64,000 nucleotides of DNA from an uncultured Cellulophaga sp. (GTDB lineage: Bacteria; Bacteroidota; Bacteroidia; Flavobacteriales; Flavobacteriaceae): positions 1-64,000 of the forward strand of contig CANLOV010000010.1 in the NCBI GenBank assembly GCA_947492955.1, in the 5' to 3' direction. A program made the translations under genes and the position numbers. The notes beneath the pieces are model-generated. The model saw only the letters and a program-made list of their open reading frames with translations. It was not told the DNA's origin and did no database searches. Positions within the stretch are counted from its first letter, which is position 1; the number at the start of each line of letters is the position of its first letter. This document shows positions 16,603 through 26,199 of the stretch, one piece after another.

Positions 16603-18162
16603 TTAGTTTGTAATCTCTACAACAACAGGAGATACTTTTTTAAGTTTGTATGACTTGTTATTTGAGATATACGCATTTACATCAAATATCTGAACTGCAT
16701 CGCCACGCTTAGCTCTCTTAAGAGCAGACTTAGCTCTACTATCTAACTTATTACCTCTTACAGTAACTGTTGGTTGCCCAGGCACTTTAAATTTAAATCC
16801 GCTTACTCTTAAGTTTAAATCAAAATCAAAGTCTTCTAATAAAGCTCCAACTGTAGATATTTCTAAGTTTTTTCTTGGCATTTTAGCACTTCCTGTTTCC
16901 CCTCTAATTGCTCCAGAAGGCCTTGGAATATCTTTAATTCTAAACTCTGCTGGTGTAGAAATACGTTGCCCATCTGGTAATGTTCCAGAAGCAACAATCT
17001 TAACTGTTCTTCCTTTTCCAGGATTCATCGTATAATTACTTCCTCCTTTTCTTGTTAAACCAGGAGCTGATGCAGATACTTTATTATCTGGAATACCAGG
17101 TATAGATATTGTCATTGGGTTAGGAACTCCACGGTAAACCACATTCATCTTAGTTGCTGCAATAACTGCTGCATTAGGCTTTGTAATTGTTGCAAAAGTA
17201 TTTTTTACTTCTACAGGAATTTCTTCACCATCTTGTTTAAAGAATATCTTTCCTTCTACTTTATGATCTCCTGCAGCACCTGCACTAATTAACATTTTTA
17301 CGCCACCTGCTTCTAAAGCATAATCTTTACCTTCTGCTAATTTTCTACCATCTAAAGTTAACTCTGCTCTTACTGGTGTAGAAGAGTTATCTGTTTTGCT
17401 AATGATAATTTTACCATCGTACTTTTCTCCTGCATAAAAAGCAGATTTAGAAGCGTTTAATGATGTTGCAAAGTTCTTTAAAGAAACCTGATCTGTTAAG
17501 TTACCTTCTAACATTGCTTTTAAAGCATCTTCTTCAGTTGCTTTAATATCTGACTGTAAAGCTGTTATTTTAGTTAAAGAAGCTATTAAAGGAAATCCTT
17601 CGTAGTGGTATTTAATCCAATCTACTTTCTTCTTATCTCTATTTTCTACTTTTCCGTTTTCGTCTCCTGTGTTAAAGCGAGATTTAACTGTACCTTGTAA
17701 TCTTTCAGGAACTAAAGCTCCTACTTGCGTACGGTAATCGTTAATTTTCTTTAAAAACTCTTTTCCACCTTCGGCTAAATTATCGCCTTGAAAGAATTTT
17801 TGATCTAAATAATCTGCTTTATCCATTACTTGATAATCTGTAGGATCTTCGATGTCTTTTGTCATCTCTTTTTTAAGACCTTCTAAATAATCAAAATATT
17901 CTTGAGACATTTTTTGCACCTTCTTCGCATTTTCATAATCCTTTGCATATTTCTCTGCGTTTTCAGATGCTTTTGTTTCTAAACTACCTAGAAAAGCTAA
18001 ATTGTTTTCTGTAGTTTTTGCATTAGCTTGTTCCATCTTTACATTCATAAGACCAAACGCTGCTAATACTTCTTTACTCATATTTAAAGCCAGCATACAA
18101 ATGAAAACCAAGTACATTAGGTTTACCATTTTCTGACGTGGTGACTGTTTTCCTCCTGCCAT
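16603..18162 (-). CDS. gldM: T9SS/gliding motor protein GldM
   Basis: 519 residues. It begins AGGKQSPRQKMVNLMYLVF and has one N-terminal transmembrane helix (about 13-35). The long periplasmic part holds a helical bundle (about 40-225) and three to four beta-sandwich domains (about 226-519). GldM and GldL form the proton-motive-force-driven inner-membrane motor of the type IX secretion system; GldM reaches through the periplasm to the GldKN ring. Length and gene order match the family. 57-base gap after gldL. Confidence 0.97.
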   Translation of the reverse strand: MAGGKQSPRQKMVNLMYLVFICMLALNMSKEVLAAFGLMNVKMEQANAKTTENNLAFLGSLETKASENAEKYAKDYENAKKVQKMSQEYFDYLEGLKKEMTKDIEDPTDYQVMDKADYLDQKFFQGDNLAEGGKEFLKKINDYRTQVGALVPERLQGTVKSRFNTGDENGKVENRDKKKVDWIKYHYEGFPLIASLTKITALQSDIKATEEDALKAMLEGNLTDQVSLKNFATSLNASKSAFYAGEKYDGKIIISKTDNSSTPVRAELTLDGRKLAEGKDYALEAGGVKMLISAGAAGDHKVEGKIFFKQDGEEIPVEVKNTFATITKPNAAVIAATKMNVVYRGVPNPMTISIPGIPDNKVSASAPGLTRKGGSNYTMNPGKGRTVKIVASGTLPDGQRISTPAEFRIKDIPRPSGAIRGETGSAKMPRKNLEISTVGALLEDFDFDLNLRVSGFKFKVPGQPTVTVRGNKLDSRAKSALKRAKRGDAVQIFDVNAYISNNKSYKLKKVSPVVVEITN

Positions 18163-18219
18163 CTTTTTCTAATTAGGTATATTAATAATTTAAATTTGGG
18201 TTATTAGTAGATACACTAA

Positions 18220-18876
18220 TTAGTTTTTACTCATTGCAGATAACATTCCTCCGTATACTCCATTTAATGAAGATAAGTTCGTTGCTAAAGATTCCATTTG
18301 GCTCTTTAATGCTTGTGAATTCTGAACTACTTCTTCGTTAACAGATGCTTGCTTACTTGCGCTCTCTAATTGTACTTTATAAAGACTATTTAAAGATTCC
18401 ATTTGTGCTGCAGCCTGAGACATTTCTTCAGAATACTTTTTAGTAGATTCCATTGCATCTACAGTAGGTGCAATTCCTTTTGCTGCTCCTTCGAAGTTCT
18501 TAATACTAGAACCAAGGCTTTCCATAAGGTTAGCATCTACACCAGCTTCTTTTAATAAATTGTCTAATTTTTTAGATAAAGATGCTTCAGCTTCTTTAGT
18601 TTCTACTGCTTCATTCTTTTTTCCTTTAGCAGATGCTTCTCCTCCTGCTAATTCTGGGTACACTAAAGACCAATCGTACTCTTCGTCTAAAGGTTCAAAT
18701 GCACTAATAGCAAAAATAAGTGCCTCTGTTATAAGTCCAACTGCTAATAATAAACCTCCTGTAAGTGGTCCAAATTCCCAGTGTAATATCTTGAATAATG
18801 CTCCAATAATTACTATCGATGCTCCAAGACCATAGGCCATGTTAAATAATTTTTTTGTAGATTTTGACTGTGCCAT
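18220..18876 (-). CDS. gldL: T9SS/gliding motor protein GldL
   Basis: 218 residues with two N-terminal transmembrane helices (about 13-33 and 38-58) followed by a cytoplasmic, mainly helical tail (about 75-218, rich in Ala/Ser/Gln/Glu). The motif KILHWEFGPLTGGLLLAVGLITEALIF carries a Glu inside helix 2 (about 49) that is the conserved acidic residue implicated in proton flow. Works with GldM as the motor. Gap of 52 bases after gldK. Confidence 0.97.
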   Translation of the reverse strand: MAQSKSTKKLFNMAYGLGASIVIIGALFKILHWEFGPLTGGLLLAVGLITEALIFAISAFEPLDEEYDWSLVYPELAGGEASAKGKKNEAVETKEAEASLSKKLDNLLKEAGVDANLMESLGSSIKNFEGAAKGIAPTVDAMESTKKYSEEMSQAAAQMESLNSLYKVQLESASKQASVNEEVVQNSQALKSQMESLATNLSSLNGVYGGMLSAMSKN

Positions 18877-18928
18877 AATTTTAATTTTAGTTAATGTTAA
18901 TAATAAAGGTTTGGGTTAAATTTAATAT

Positions 18929-20302
18929 TTATTTGAATAATTTATTTCCTTTTGTTGAATCTTCTTCTCCCATATAGTCTTGTACGGTTCTAAAACCAAT
19001 ATAACTACGTGCAGAATCTTGATATTCGTAATCTCTTGTACTTACTTGTAAGAAGTAAGCAACATCTTTCCATGATCCTCCTCTAATTACTTTTCTTAAG
19101 TTTTCTCCTCCTCCTCCGTTAGGATTCATTGTAGAAACATATTCGTAAGAATTTGGATCATAACTAGAACTTGTCCACTCAGAAACATTTCCTGCCATAT
19201 TATATAAGTTATAATCATTTGGCTCGTATGCTTTTGCTTCTACAGTATATAGTGCAGAATCGGCAGCATAATCTCCTCTTTGTGGTTTAAAGTTTGCCAT
19301 AAAGCAACCTGTATCACTTATTACATATGGTCCACCCCAAGGGTAAGTTCCACTTTCAATTCCTCCTCTGGCAGCATATTCCCATTCTGCCTCAGTTGGT
19401 AATCTAAATCTGTTTACAAATTGTCTTCCTTTGTTTTTTTGATCGTCATTTTTAAATTTAGTTCTCCAGTTACAAAATGCTTTTGCTTGTTCCCATGATA
19501 CACCCACTACTGGGTACTCGCTATAAGCATCGTGCCAGAAATAATCGTTGTGCATTGGTTCATTATAAGAATACTGAAAATCTTTAATCCAAACTGTTGT
19601 ATCTGGATATATTTCTAATTGTTCATGTCTTATAAACTCTTTTCTTTTTCCCTTTTTAGCCCTTGCTGCCGCCTCAATATCCATCCAACTATACTTGTAC
19701 TTTAATTGAGTAACATCTATAGTACGTTGTCCGTTATAAGACTCTTCTTCTGGTATGTATAATGAGTCCATCACCTCAGCATAGTATTCATCTGGATATT
19801 CAGATGTTTGCCATTCTAAATCTAGGTCTTTATTAAGTGCTCTACCTTCGTAGCCTGTTTCTCCTAATCCAGAATAGTTATCTAACATATACTTATCGTA
19901 TACAGACATTTTAGTAGTATCTGCATCTTTAAATGCATACTCTCCAATTCCTTCATCTTCTGGGCCTAAACCTAATTCGTCTGCAAGAATCGCTAATTTA
20001 GTTCTTGCTATAGAATCTTTAACCCACTCTACAAATTGACGGTATTCACTGTTTGTAATTTCTGTATCATCCATATAAAATGAACGTACTGTAACAGTTT
20101 TAGTTGGTGCATTAAGAGTTTTAGCTTGGTCTTCTTCTGCCTTACCCATAATGAAAGAACCCCGAGGGATTAATTCCATTCCGTAAGGTTTCTCTGGATA
20201 CCATTTTTTTCCTTGGGCTCCTACTAACTCTCCTTTTGTTTTAGATCCACAACTTGTGAATAGTGAAACAAATGCTATAGATAACAACAATAGCTTCTTC
20301 AT
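18929..20302 (-). CDS. gldK: Gliding motility / T9SS lipoprotein GldK
   Basis: 457 residues. Lipoprotein signal with lipobox FTSC (Cys18). The body has the formylglycine-generating-enzyme/SUMF1 fold used structurally in this family: PRGSFIMGKAEED (46-58), SFYMDDTEITNSEYRQFV (about 74-91), RLPTEAEWEYAARGG (about 301-315), NMAGNVSEWTSS and RGGSWKD. It is the outer-membrane-associated ring component of the T9SS, partner of GldN. First of the gld block, 114 bases downstream of the arginase-like gene, so a separate promoter or read-through is possible. Confidence 0.97.
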   Translation of the reverse strand: MKKLLLLSIAFVSLFTSCGSKTKGELVGAQGKKWYPEKPYGMELIPRGSFIMGKAEEDQAKTLNAPTKTVTVRSFYMDDTEITNSEYRQFVEWVKDSIARTKLAILADELGLGPEDEGIGEYAFKDADTTKMSVYDKYMLDNYSGLGETGYEGRALNKDLDLEWQTSEYPDEYYAEVMDSLYIPEEESYNGQRTIDVTQLKYKYSWMDIEAAARAKKGKRKEFIRHEQLEIYPDTTVWIKDFQYSYNEPMHNDYFWHDAYSEYPVVGVSWEQAKAFCNWRTKFKNDDQKNKGRQFVNRFRLPTEAEWEYAARGGIESGTYPWGGPYVISDTGCFMANFKPQRGDYAADSALYTVEAKAYEPNDYNLYNMAGNVSEWTSSSYDPNSYEYVSTMNPNGGGGENLRKVIRGGSWKDVAYFLQVSTRDYEYQDSARSYIGFRTVQDYMGEEDSTKGNKLFK

Positions 20303-20416
20303 ACTTAGGTTAAATTTCGATTAAGATTATAAACTGCAAACACAATTATTACTCTCTAAAACTATTTTTTAAACGAATTATTGTGTAAAAAGTTTATCCT
20401 TTACTAATTATTTTTA

Positions 20417-21574
20417 TTAATTAAAGCCTTTTTTATAAGCCTTAAACCACCTTTCAGGAATATTTTGATCACATGCTTCTAAATAATCCTTCTCTGTGCA
20501 AGGTAATAACGCAGGGGTATTTATTTTATTATGTGCATCTATAATAGATGGCACCTCTACCCACCATCTAGTTGTTACATTACTCTTGTAAAACACAAAT
20601 TCTTCTTCTTCTACAGGTACAATAAATTTTGTAAACGACTCATTATCAATACCCGGAGATTCTTTAATTCTAAAATTGCATCCTTCTATAAAATACCAAA
20701 TAATCTGAGCAATTAATTGAAAAGATTGCACCGAATTTTCTACTTCGTAAATTCCGAATACAGAAAGGTTATCACTTATACCTGCATATCTTGCAATAGC
20801 ACAAATTTCTCTTCCTGTAAAACCATTTGGAGAAAAATTATCTGCACCACCTATCTCGCTTGCTTTTATGGCTCTTGCATCTAAACTTACAATATTGGCA
20901 TTTCTTAATATAGGCTCTGCTAAGGTAATATCCGATATAACTTCTCCCAGCCTATGCGCATCAAAAAAAAGACGCTCCATTAGATCTATCTCTTCTTGGG
21001 CATTAAAATAACTTTGATATCCTAAGTTTGAAAAATTAAACAGATTATTAGGTTTATCTGTTATAATCTTACTCATATATGAGTTTGATGAAATAAGTTC
21101 TTCATCTCCACCAAAATCGAACTTACTATCTACAGATACTAAGTTTACTCTATTTTTAATACCATCGAATGCTCTGTAAGTTGGGTAAGTAATATCTTGA
21201 GTAGCTCCTATAACTATTGGAATAATATTTTCTTCTAATAAACCAGCTACTACCTCTTTAACCACAAAATAAGTGTCTTCTACCGTTTCTCCCTCTTCTA
21301 TATCTCCTAAATCTACAATTGAAGAATTCCAATTGCCCAACATTAGTTTATACAGTTGCAAACGTATACCCGATACATCTAAAGGGGCTGGCTTTTTTTC
21401 AAAAGCATTTCTAGACTCATTAACTCCAAATATTGCTATTGTTGCAATTGCTAATACTGGCAGTCCTTTTTTTGCGGTATGCTTATATATATTTTTTCCT
21501 AGTGCCTGTGGTGGTAACAACTCGCAATGAGCTAATACTTTATCCTGAACTGGAACTAAAAAATCGTATGCCAT
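20417..21574 (-). CDS. Arginase/formimidoylglutamase-fold protein with lost metal ligands
   Basis: 385 residues, longer than typical family members (about 320). The ureohydrolase fold is recognisable: FGVNESRNAF and SGIRLQLYKL near the start, PIVIGATQDITYPTYRAF (about 118-135), VSVDSKFDFGGDEE (about 145-158), IVSLDARAIKASEIGGADN (about 227-245) and FTGREICAIARYAG. Active enzymes carry G-G-(G)-H, D-A-H-x-D and D-x-D for two manganese ions. Here the first His is Gln, the middle His is Lys and the second Asp of DxD is Arg, leaving three of six ligands. Catalysis is therefore doubtful. It starts two bases after topA ends and precedes gldK, an order seen in other flavobacteria (from memory). Confidence 0.8.
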   Translation of the reverse strand: MAYDFLVPVQDKVLAHCELLPPQALGKNIYKHTAKKGLPVLAIATIAIFGVNESRNAFEKKPAPLDVSGIRLQLYKLMLGNWNSSIVDLGDIEEGETVEDTYFVVKEVVAGLLEENIIPIVIGATQDITYPTYRAFDGIKNRVNLVSVDSKFDFGGDEELISSNSYMSKIITDKPNNLFNFSNLGYQSYFNAQEEIDLMERLFFDAHRLGEVISDITLAEPILRNANIVSLDARAIKASEIGGADNFSPNGFTGREICAIARYAGISDNLSVFGIYEVENSVQSFQLIAQIIWYFIEGCNFRIKESPGIDNESFTKFIVPVEEEEFVFYKSNVTTRWWVEVPSIIDAHNKINTPALLPCTEKDYLEACDQNIPERWFKAYKKGFN

Positions 21575-21576
21575 AG

Positions 21577-24072
21577 TTATTTCTTAGCTTTAGGTTTTGC
21601 CTTTGCTCGTGTTTTCTTTTTTGGTGTTTTTTTATCTATCATTTCTTTAGCTTTTTCTAAAGAAATTTTAGTAGGGTCTACATCTTTAAGTAATTCTACT
21701 TTTATTTTTCCTTTAATAATGTTATGCCTTCCCCATCTTGCTTTTTCTATTCGTATACCCTCTTCTGGCCACTCCTGAATAAGCTTATCTATTTCTTTTT
21801 GCTTCTTAATTTCAATAAGCTCTACAATATCTGCTTGTGAAAGGTTATCAAAATCGTATTTCTTATTTACATTAATAAACATTCCATTCCACTTAATAAA
21901 TGGTCCAAAACGCCCTGTTCCTTTAGTTACTTCTAAATCTTCGTAAGTAGCTATTGGAGCATCTGCTTTTTTCTTTGCTTCTATAAGTTCTACTGCCCTT
22001 TCCATTGTAACATCAAAAGCGCTTTCTCCTTTTTCTAAAGAAACAAATTTATCTCCAAACTTAACGTAAGGACCAAATCTACCCACGTTGGCTAATATAT
22101 CTTCACCTTCGTACACTCCTAAATTTCTAGGTAATGAAAAAAGCTCCATTGCTTCTTCATAGGTAATTGTATTTAAAGATTGTGTTGGCAATAAACTTGC
22201 AAAGACTGGTTTTTCTTCTTCCTCTGCCGTACCTATTTGCACCATTGGTCCAAACCTACCTAAGCGTACTAATACTTGCCTTCCAGATTTAGGGTCGGTT
22301 CCTAGAATACGCTCTCCACTTGCTCTATCTGCATTTTCTTCTACATCTTTTACTTTTGGGTGAAAGTCTTTATAAAAGTCTTTCATTATTTTTTTCCAAT
22401 CTTCTTTCCCATCAGCAATATCATCAAAATCTTCTTCTACTTTAGCCGTAAAATTATAATCTAGAATACTCTCAAAATGCCCTACCAAGAAATCGGTAAC
22501 AATCATACCAATATCTGTTGGCACTAATTTTCCTTTGTCTGAACCTACATTTTCTGTTAGGTTCTTTTCTTGTATAGTATTATTTTCTAATGCTAATTGA
22601 ACATACTTACGTTCTGTGCCTTCTATGGTTCCTTTTTCTACATAACCTCTATTCTGAACCGTAGATATGGTTGGCGCATAAGTAGAGGGTCTACCAATAC
22701 CCAACTCTTCCAATTTCTTTACCAAAGAGGCTTCTGTAAATCTGTAAGGTGGTCTAGAAAAACGCTCTGTTGCCGTAATGTAGTTATTTAGTAAAGCATC
22801 GTTTACTTTCATTGCAGGCAACATTCCTTCTTGTTCTTCTGTAGCATCTTCTTCATCTATGCCTTCCATGTATACTTTTAGGAAACCATCGAATTTTATT
22901 ACCTCTCCATTTGCTGTGAATTCTTCACCATGGTTATTACAAGCAATCCTAACATTGGTACGTTCTAATTGCGCATCGCTCATTTGCGATGCCAATGTAC
23001 GCTTCCATATTAACTCGTATAATTTAGCCTGATCACGTTCTAATGATGGCGATTGCCTTTTCATATCTGTAGGGCGAATTGCTTCGTGTGCTTCTTGCGC
23101 TCCTTTAGATTTTCCTTTAAAATTTCTTGTATTACTATATTCCTCTCCGTAATTTTCTATAATAGCTTCTTTGGCCGCATCTAGTGCTTCTTTAGATAAG
23201 TTTACACTATCTGTTCTCATATAAGTTATAAGACCTGCCTCGTACAAACGTTGCGCTACCTGCATGGTTCTACCTACCGAAAAATATAATTTTCTTGAAG
23301 CTTCTTGCTGTAATGTTGATGTTGTAAATGGTGCCGCCGGACTTTTCTTTGCTGGTTTTTTATCTAATTTACCAACAGAATAATTAGCGCCTACATTCTT
23401 TTGTAAAAACTCATTGGCTGCTTCTTTACTTGCAAAAGTCTTATGCAACTTAGCAGAAAAAACGCTTCCTGCTTGTGTTTTAAATTGTGCTACTACTTTA
23501 AATGATGCTTCTGGTGTAAAAGCATCTATACTTCTTTCTCTTTCTACAATTAATCGTACAGCTACCGATTGCACTCTACCTGCAGAAAGTCCTGGTTTTA
23601 TTTTTTTCCATAATACCGGAGATAACTCGTACCCAACCAAACGGTCTAGTACTCTCCTAGCTTGTTGCGCATTTACTAAGTTATAGTTAATCTCTCTAGG
23701 ATTCTCTATTGCTTTTTGTATTGCAGATTTAGTAATAGAGTTAAAAACAATACGCTTTGTTTTTTCTTTATCTAATTTTAGCTCTTGCTCTAAATGCCAA
23801 GATATAGCTTCTCCTTCACGGTCTTCATCACTTGCTAACCATATAGTCTCTGCTTTCTTAGCTAAATCTCTCAGCTTTTTTACAATGGTAGCTTTATCAT
23901 CACTAACAATATATTTTGCTGAAAAATCATTTTCTACATCTACCCCTAATTCTTTAGAAGGTAAATCCGCGATATGCCCAAAGCTAGACTCTACCTTAAA
24001 ATCTTTTCCTAAAAACTTCTCTATTGTTTTTGCTTTCGCTGGGGACTCTACAATTACTAAATTCTTTGCCAT
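21577..24072 (-). CDS. topA: DNA topoisomerase I
   Basis: Relaxes negative supercoils (type IA). 831 residues from the ATG at 24072; an upstream in-frame start at 24105 precedes the -7 element and is rejected, and the family begins at MAKNLVIVESPAKAK. The TOPRIM domain comprises VESPAKAKTIEKFLG and LASDEDREGEAISWH, and the active-site tyrosine lies in GLITYMRTDSVNLS (about 288-301). Instead of Cys4 zinc fingers the C-terminus carries repeats of the GRFGPF/VKFG type (about 590-775) and a basic Lys-rich tail (KKKTRAKAKPKAKK). Leads a minus-strand run into the arginase-like gene. Confidence 0.97.
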   Translation of the reverse strand: MAKNLVIVESPAKAKTIEKFLGKDFKVESSFGHIADLPSKELGVDVENDFSAKYIVSDDKATIVKKLRDLAKKAETIWLASDEDREGEAISWHLEQELKLDKEKTKRIVFNSITKSAIQKAIENPREINYNLVNAQQARRVLDRLVGYELSPVLWKKIKPGLSAGRVQSVAVRLIVERERSIDAFTPEASFKVVAQFKTQAGSVFSAKLHKTFASKEAANEFLQKNVGANYSVGKLDKKPAKKSPAAPFTTSTLQQEASRKLYFSVGRTMQVAQRLYEAGLITYMRTDSVNLSKEALDAAKEAIIENYGEEYSNTRNFKGKSKGAQEAHEAIRPTDMKRQSPSLERDQAKLYELIWKRTLASQMSDAQLERTNVRIACNNHGEEFTANGEVIKFDGFLKVYMEGIDEEDATEEQEGMLPAMKVNDALLNNYITATERFSRPPYRFTEASLVKKLEELGIGRPSTYAPTISTVQNRGYVEKGTIEGTERKYVQLALENNTIQEKNLTENVGSDKGKLVPTDIGMIVTDFLVGHFESILDYNFTAKVEEDFDDIADGKEDWKKIMKDFYKDFHPKVKDVEENADRASGERILGTDPKSGRQVLVRLGRFGPMVQIGTAEEEEKPVFASLLPTQSLNTITYEEAMELFSLPRNLGVYEGEDILANVGRFGPYVKFGDKFVSLEKGESAFDVTMERAVELIEAKKKADAPIATYEDLEVTKGTGRFGPFIKWNGMFINVNKKYDFDNLSQADIVELIEIKKQKEIDKLIQEWPEEGIRIEKARWGRHNIIKGKIKVELLKDVDPTKISLEKAKEMIDKKTPKKKTRAKAKPKAKK

Positions 24073-24091
24073 GCACAACTTTTTGGTGATA

Positions 24092-24099
24092 CAAAAGTA
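24092..24099 (-). promoter_or_regulatory. -7 element for topA
   Basis: TACTTTTG on the minus strand, exact TAnnTTTG, about 20 bases before the chosen ATG at 24072. No clear -33 TTG. Confidence 0.5.
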
Positions 24100-24146
24100 T
24101 ATCAATTTTTTTATTAAACGTACTATCTATTTTTTTACATACAAAA

Positions 24147-24170
24147 AAACACCTGTTTTCACAGGTGTTT
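24147..24170 (-). terminator. Terminator of the LVIVD lipoprotein gene
   Basis: Ten-base-pair stem AAACACCTGT / ACAGGTGTTT with a TTTC loop, followed on the minus strand by a T-run, 20 bases after the stop at 24191. Confidence 0.8.
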
Positions 24171-24190
24171 ATAACTATTTTTACAATTAA

Positions 24191-25447
24191 TTATTGCAAT
24201 AATAATGTACTTAACAACTTAATACTATTTTCTTTATACTGATATTGATATAGTTTTTCGTCTCCTACCATTAATAATGTTTCTGTTAAAGGAATTACAT
24301 CAAAAGTGTTTATATCTTTAAAATGATTTAATGATACTAAGTTTTCTACATTTGTTTTATCGTATACTTTTAAACCAGAATCTCCATCGCACACAAATAA
24401 TTTTTCATCTTTTATGCCTAAACCATAAGGACTATCCATAGGATATGTTTTTTTTAATGTAGGTTTTGTTATGTCTGATATATCTATTATAAACAAGCCA
24501 CTTTCTGTTGCACCACATTCATTTCCTCCCCTTAATGTAACGTAAGCATAGTTTTCATCAACTACTACTGGGTCACAAGCAGTACCATGTTCAAACTCAG
24601 AAACTAATGTTGGTGTTGCAGGTGATGTAATATCATAGATATACATACCGCGCATACTCCCTAAAAACAAATGATTCCCTCTATTAAATATGGTTTCGAT
24701 ATCAAAACCAGCAAATACAGTATCTAAATTTTTAGGACTTCCTAAATCCTGAATATTAAACACATTTATGTTATGACTATCTACTGCATACAAATAATCT
24801 TCTACAATTTTAAAACGTGCTAAAGAACCTCCTTGCCCTACAGAAGCATCATTTGCTAAAGCTATTTCTGCAAAAGCAACATTTCTTCCTTTAAAATTAT
24901 TTTCATAATCTTCAATCAGTCGTTTTTCTGTTTCTGTTTTCCACCCAACTACAATTTCTGTATTGTAGTCTATTTCATCATATTCATAAAAATCTGCTCT
25001 GGCAGGCCATATTACATTACTCCCAAGAACATTTTCTAGACGATTCACCTGTTTTATATTATTAATGTCAGAGATATCTAACACTAACAAATCTGTTAAA
25101 CTATCAGCATACAAATAATCATCTTTAACAGATATATCTACATTAGCCGGAATTTTAATAAAAGCTATTTTTTTAGGGGCACTTGGGTTTATATTATCTA
25201 TAACATGTACCCCTTTGTATTTGTCATTTATAAAAATATAATTCTTATAGGCATACATTTTACCCGACTCATCTATAGGCAAAGGCGCAATAATATCTAC
25301 ACTATTTTTTAATTCCGATTTAGCTATTGTTATAGGTGTAGCCACCAAATATTCTGCATATTTACTATCATCTACATCATCTTTATTATCGCACGATGTA
25401 AAGCCCACTGCAACTATAAATAGGAGAGCCATTAATTTTTGTTTCAT
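24191..25447 (-). CDS. LVIVD-repeat lipoprotein
   Basis: 418 residues from the ATG at 25447; an upstream in-frame ATG would add 13 residues in front of the signal peptide and is less likely. Lipobox FTSC (Cys19). The body consists of about 40-residue beta-propeller units of the LVIVD type (for example GVHVIDNINPSAPKKIAF, LLVLDISDINNIKQV, MYIYDITSPATPTLV, LFIIDISDITKPTLKK, LKVYDKTNVENL). Such propellers are surface or periplasmic lipoproteins of unknown role in Bacteroidota. Alone on its transcript, with a downstream terminator. Confidence 0.85.
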   Translation of the reverse strand: MKQKLMALLFIVAVGFTSCDNKDDVDDSKYAEYLVATPITIAKSELKNSVDIIAPLPIDESGKMYAYKNYIFINDKYKGVHVIDNINPSAPKKIAFIKIPANVDISVKDDYLYADSLTDLLVLDISDINNIKQVNRLENVLGSNVIWPARADFYEYDEIDYNTEIVVGWKTETEKRLIEDYENNFKGRNVAFAEIALANDASVGQGGSLARFKIVEDYLYAVDSHNINVFNIQDLGSPKNLDTVFAGFDIETIFNRGNHLFLGSMRGMYIYDITSPATPTLVSEFEHGTACDPVVVDENYAYVTLRGGNECGATESGLFIIDISDITKPTLKKTYPMDSPYGLGIKDEKLFVCDGDSGLKVYDKTNVENLVSLNHFKDINTFDVIPLTETLLMVGDEKLYQYQYKENSIKLLSTLLLQ

Positions 25448-25522
25448 AACTTTTTGTTTTTTTGATGTTGTATTAATTAGATACAAGCATTTACAAAAAG
25501 TTGCGTTTTTTACATACAGAAT

Positions 25523-26182
25523 TCAAAAAACGGTATACAACGTAGTTACAATAATTCCTTTATTATTTTCTAAAACAACAGCAACTAATTGTTGTTGTTC
25601 TTTAATCTTAAAATTAAATGGAGCCGCTAATAAATTTAACCCGCTCTGCTTTTTAAGACGAATACCTTGGCCCGAAATAATATCTTTATTGGGAATAAAA
25701 TCTCCTTCTGGAATATGCTCTGTTAATATAACATACTTAAAGCCCTGTATTTTCTTTACTACTTTACAAACCTCAGCATTAGATAAATGCTGTAAAACTT
25801 GCCGCAACAAAATACAATCCGCAGACGGAATTTTATCTTTAACAATATCTATACATTCAAAGGTTAAATTTTCTCCTTTAAACTTTTCTTTATTACGATT
25901 AATAAGGGGTTGCACTATATCTACTGCAATATATTTTTTAGTAAATTTCACCAATTCTTTACCTACATTAAAATCGCCACAGCCCAAATCACATACTGTA
26001 AGTGCTTCTTTAAAAGAAGTTAAAAATGTAATAACAGCATTTATATATGGATTTACAATAGCTGAATGATGAGAGCCTATCCCTGAATAAAAATCGAACT
26101 CATTACCTCCCCAGAGTTTCTTTTCATAAATCTGCTCCATAGCATCTTTAGTAGGCCACGGTTTTTTTGCTTTTTTTGTCAT
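25523..26182 (-). CDS. Class I SAM-dependent methyltransferase
   Basis: 219 residues. Rossmann-type motif I VCDLGCGDFNVG (63-74), the following acidic strand YIAVDIVQPLI (about 85-95), and motif IV-like PSADCILLRQVLQHLSN (about 119-135) with an HLS post-motif. Closest in form to Methyltransf_11/23-type enzymes; the substrate cannot be told. The gene ends 18 bases... of the membrane-protein gene upstream on the same strand lie only 17 bases away, so the two may be co-transcribed. Confidence 0.8.
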   Translation of the reverse strand: MTKKAKKPWPTKDAMEQIYEKKLWGGNEFDFYSGIGSHHSAIVNPYINAVITFLTSFKEALTVCDLGCGDFNVGKELVKFTKKYIAVDIVQPLINRNKEKFKGENLTFECIDIVKDKIPSADCILLRQVLQHLSNAEVCKVVKKIQGFKYVILTEHIPEGDFIPNKDIISGQGIRLKKQSGLNLLAAPFNFKIKEQQQLVAVVLENNKGIIVTTLYTVF

Positions 26183-26199
26183 TCTCTCCCTAAAATAAA

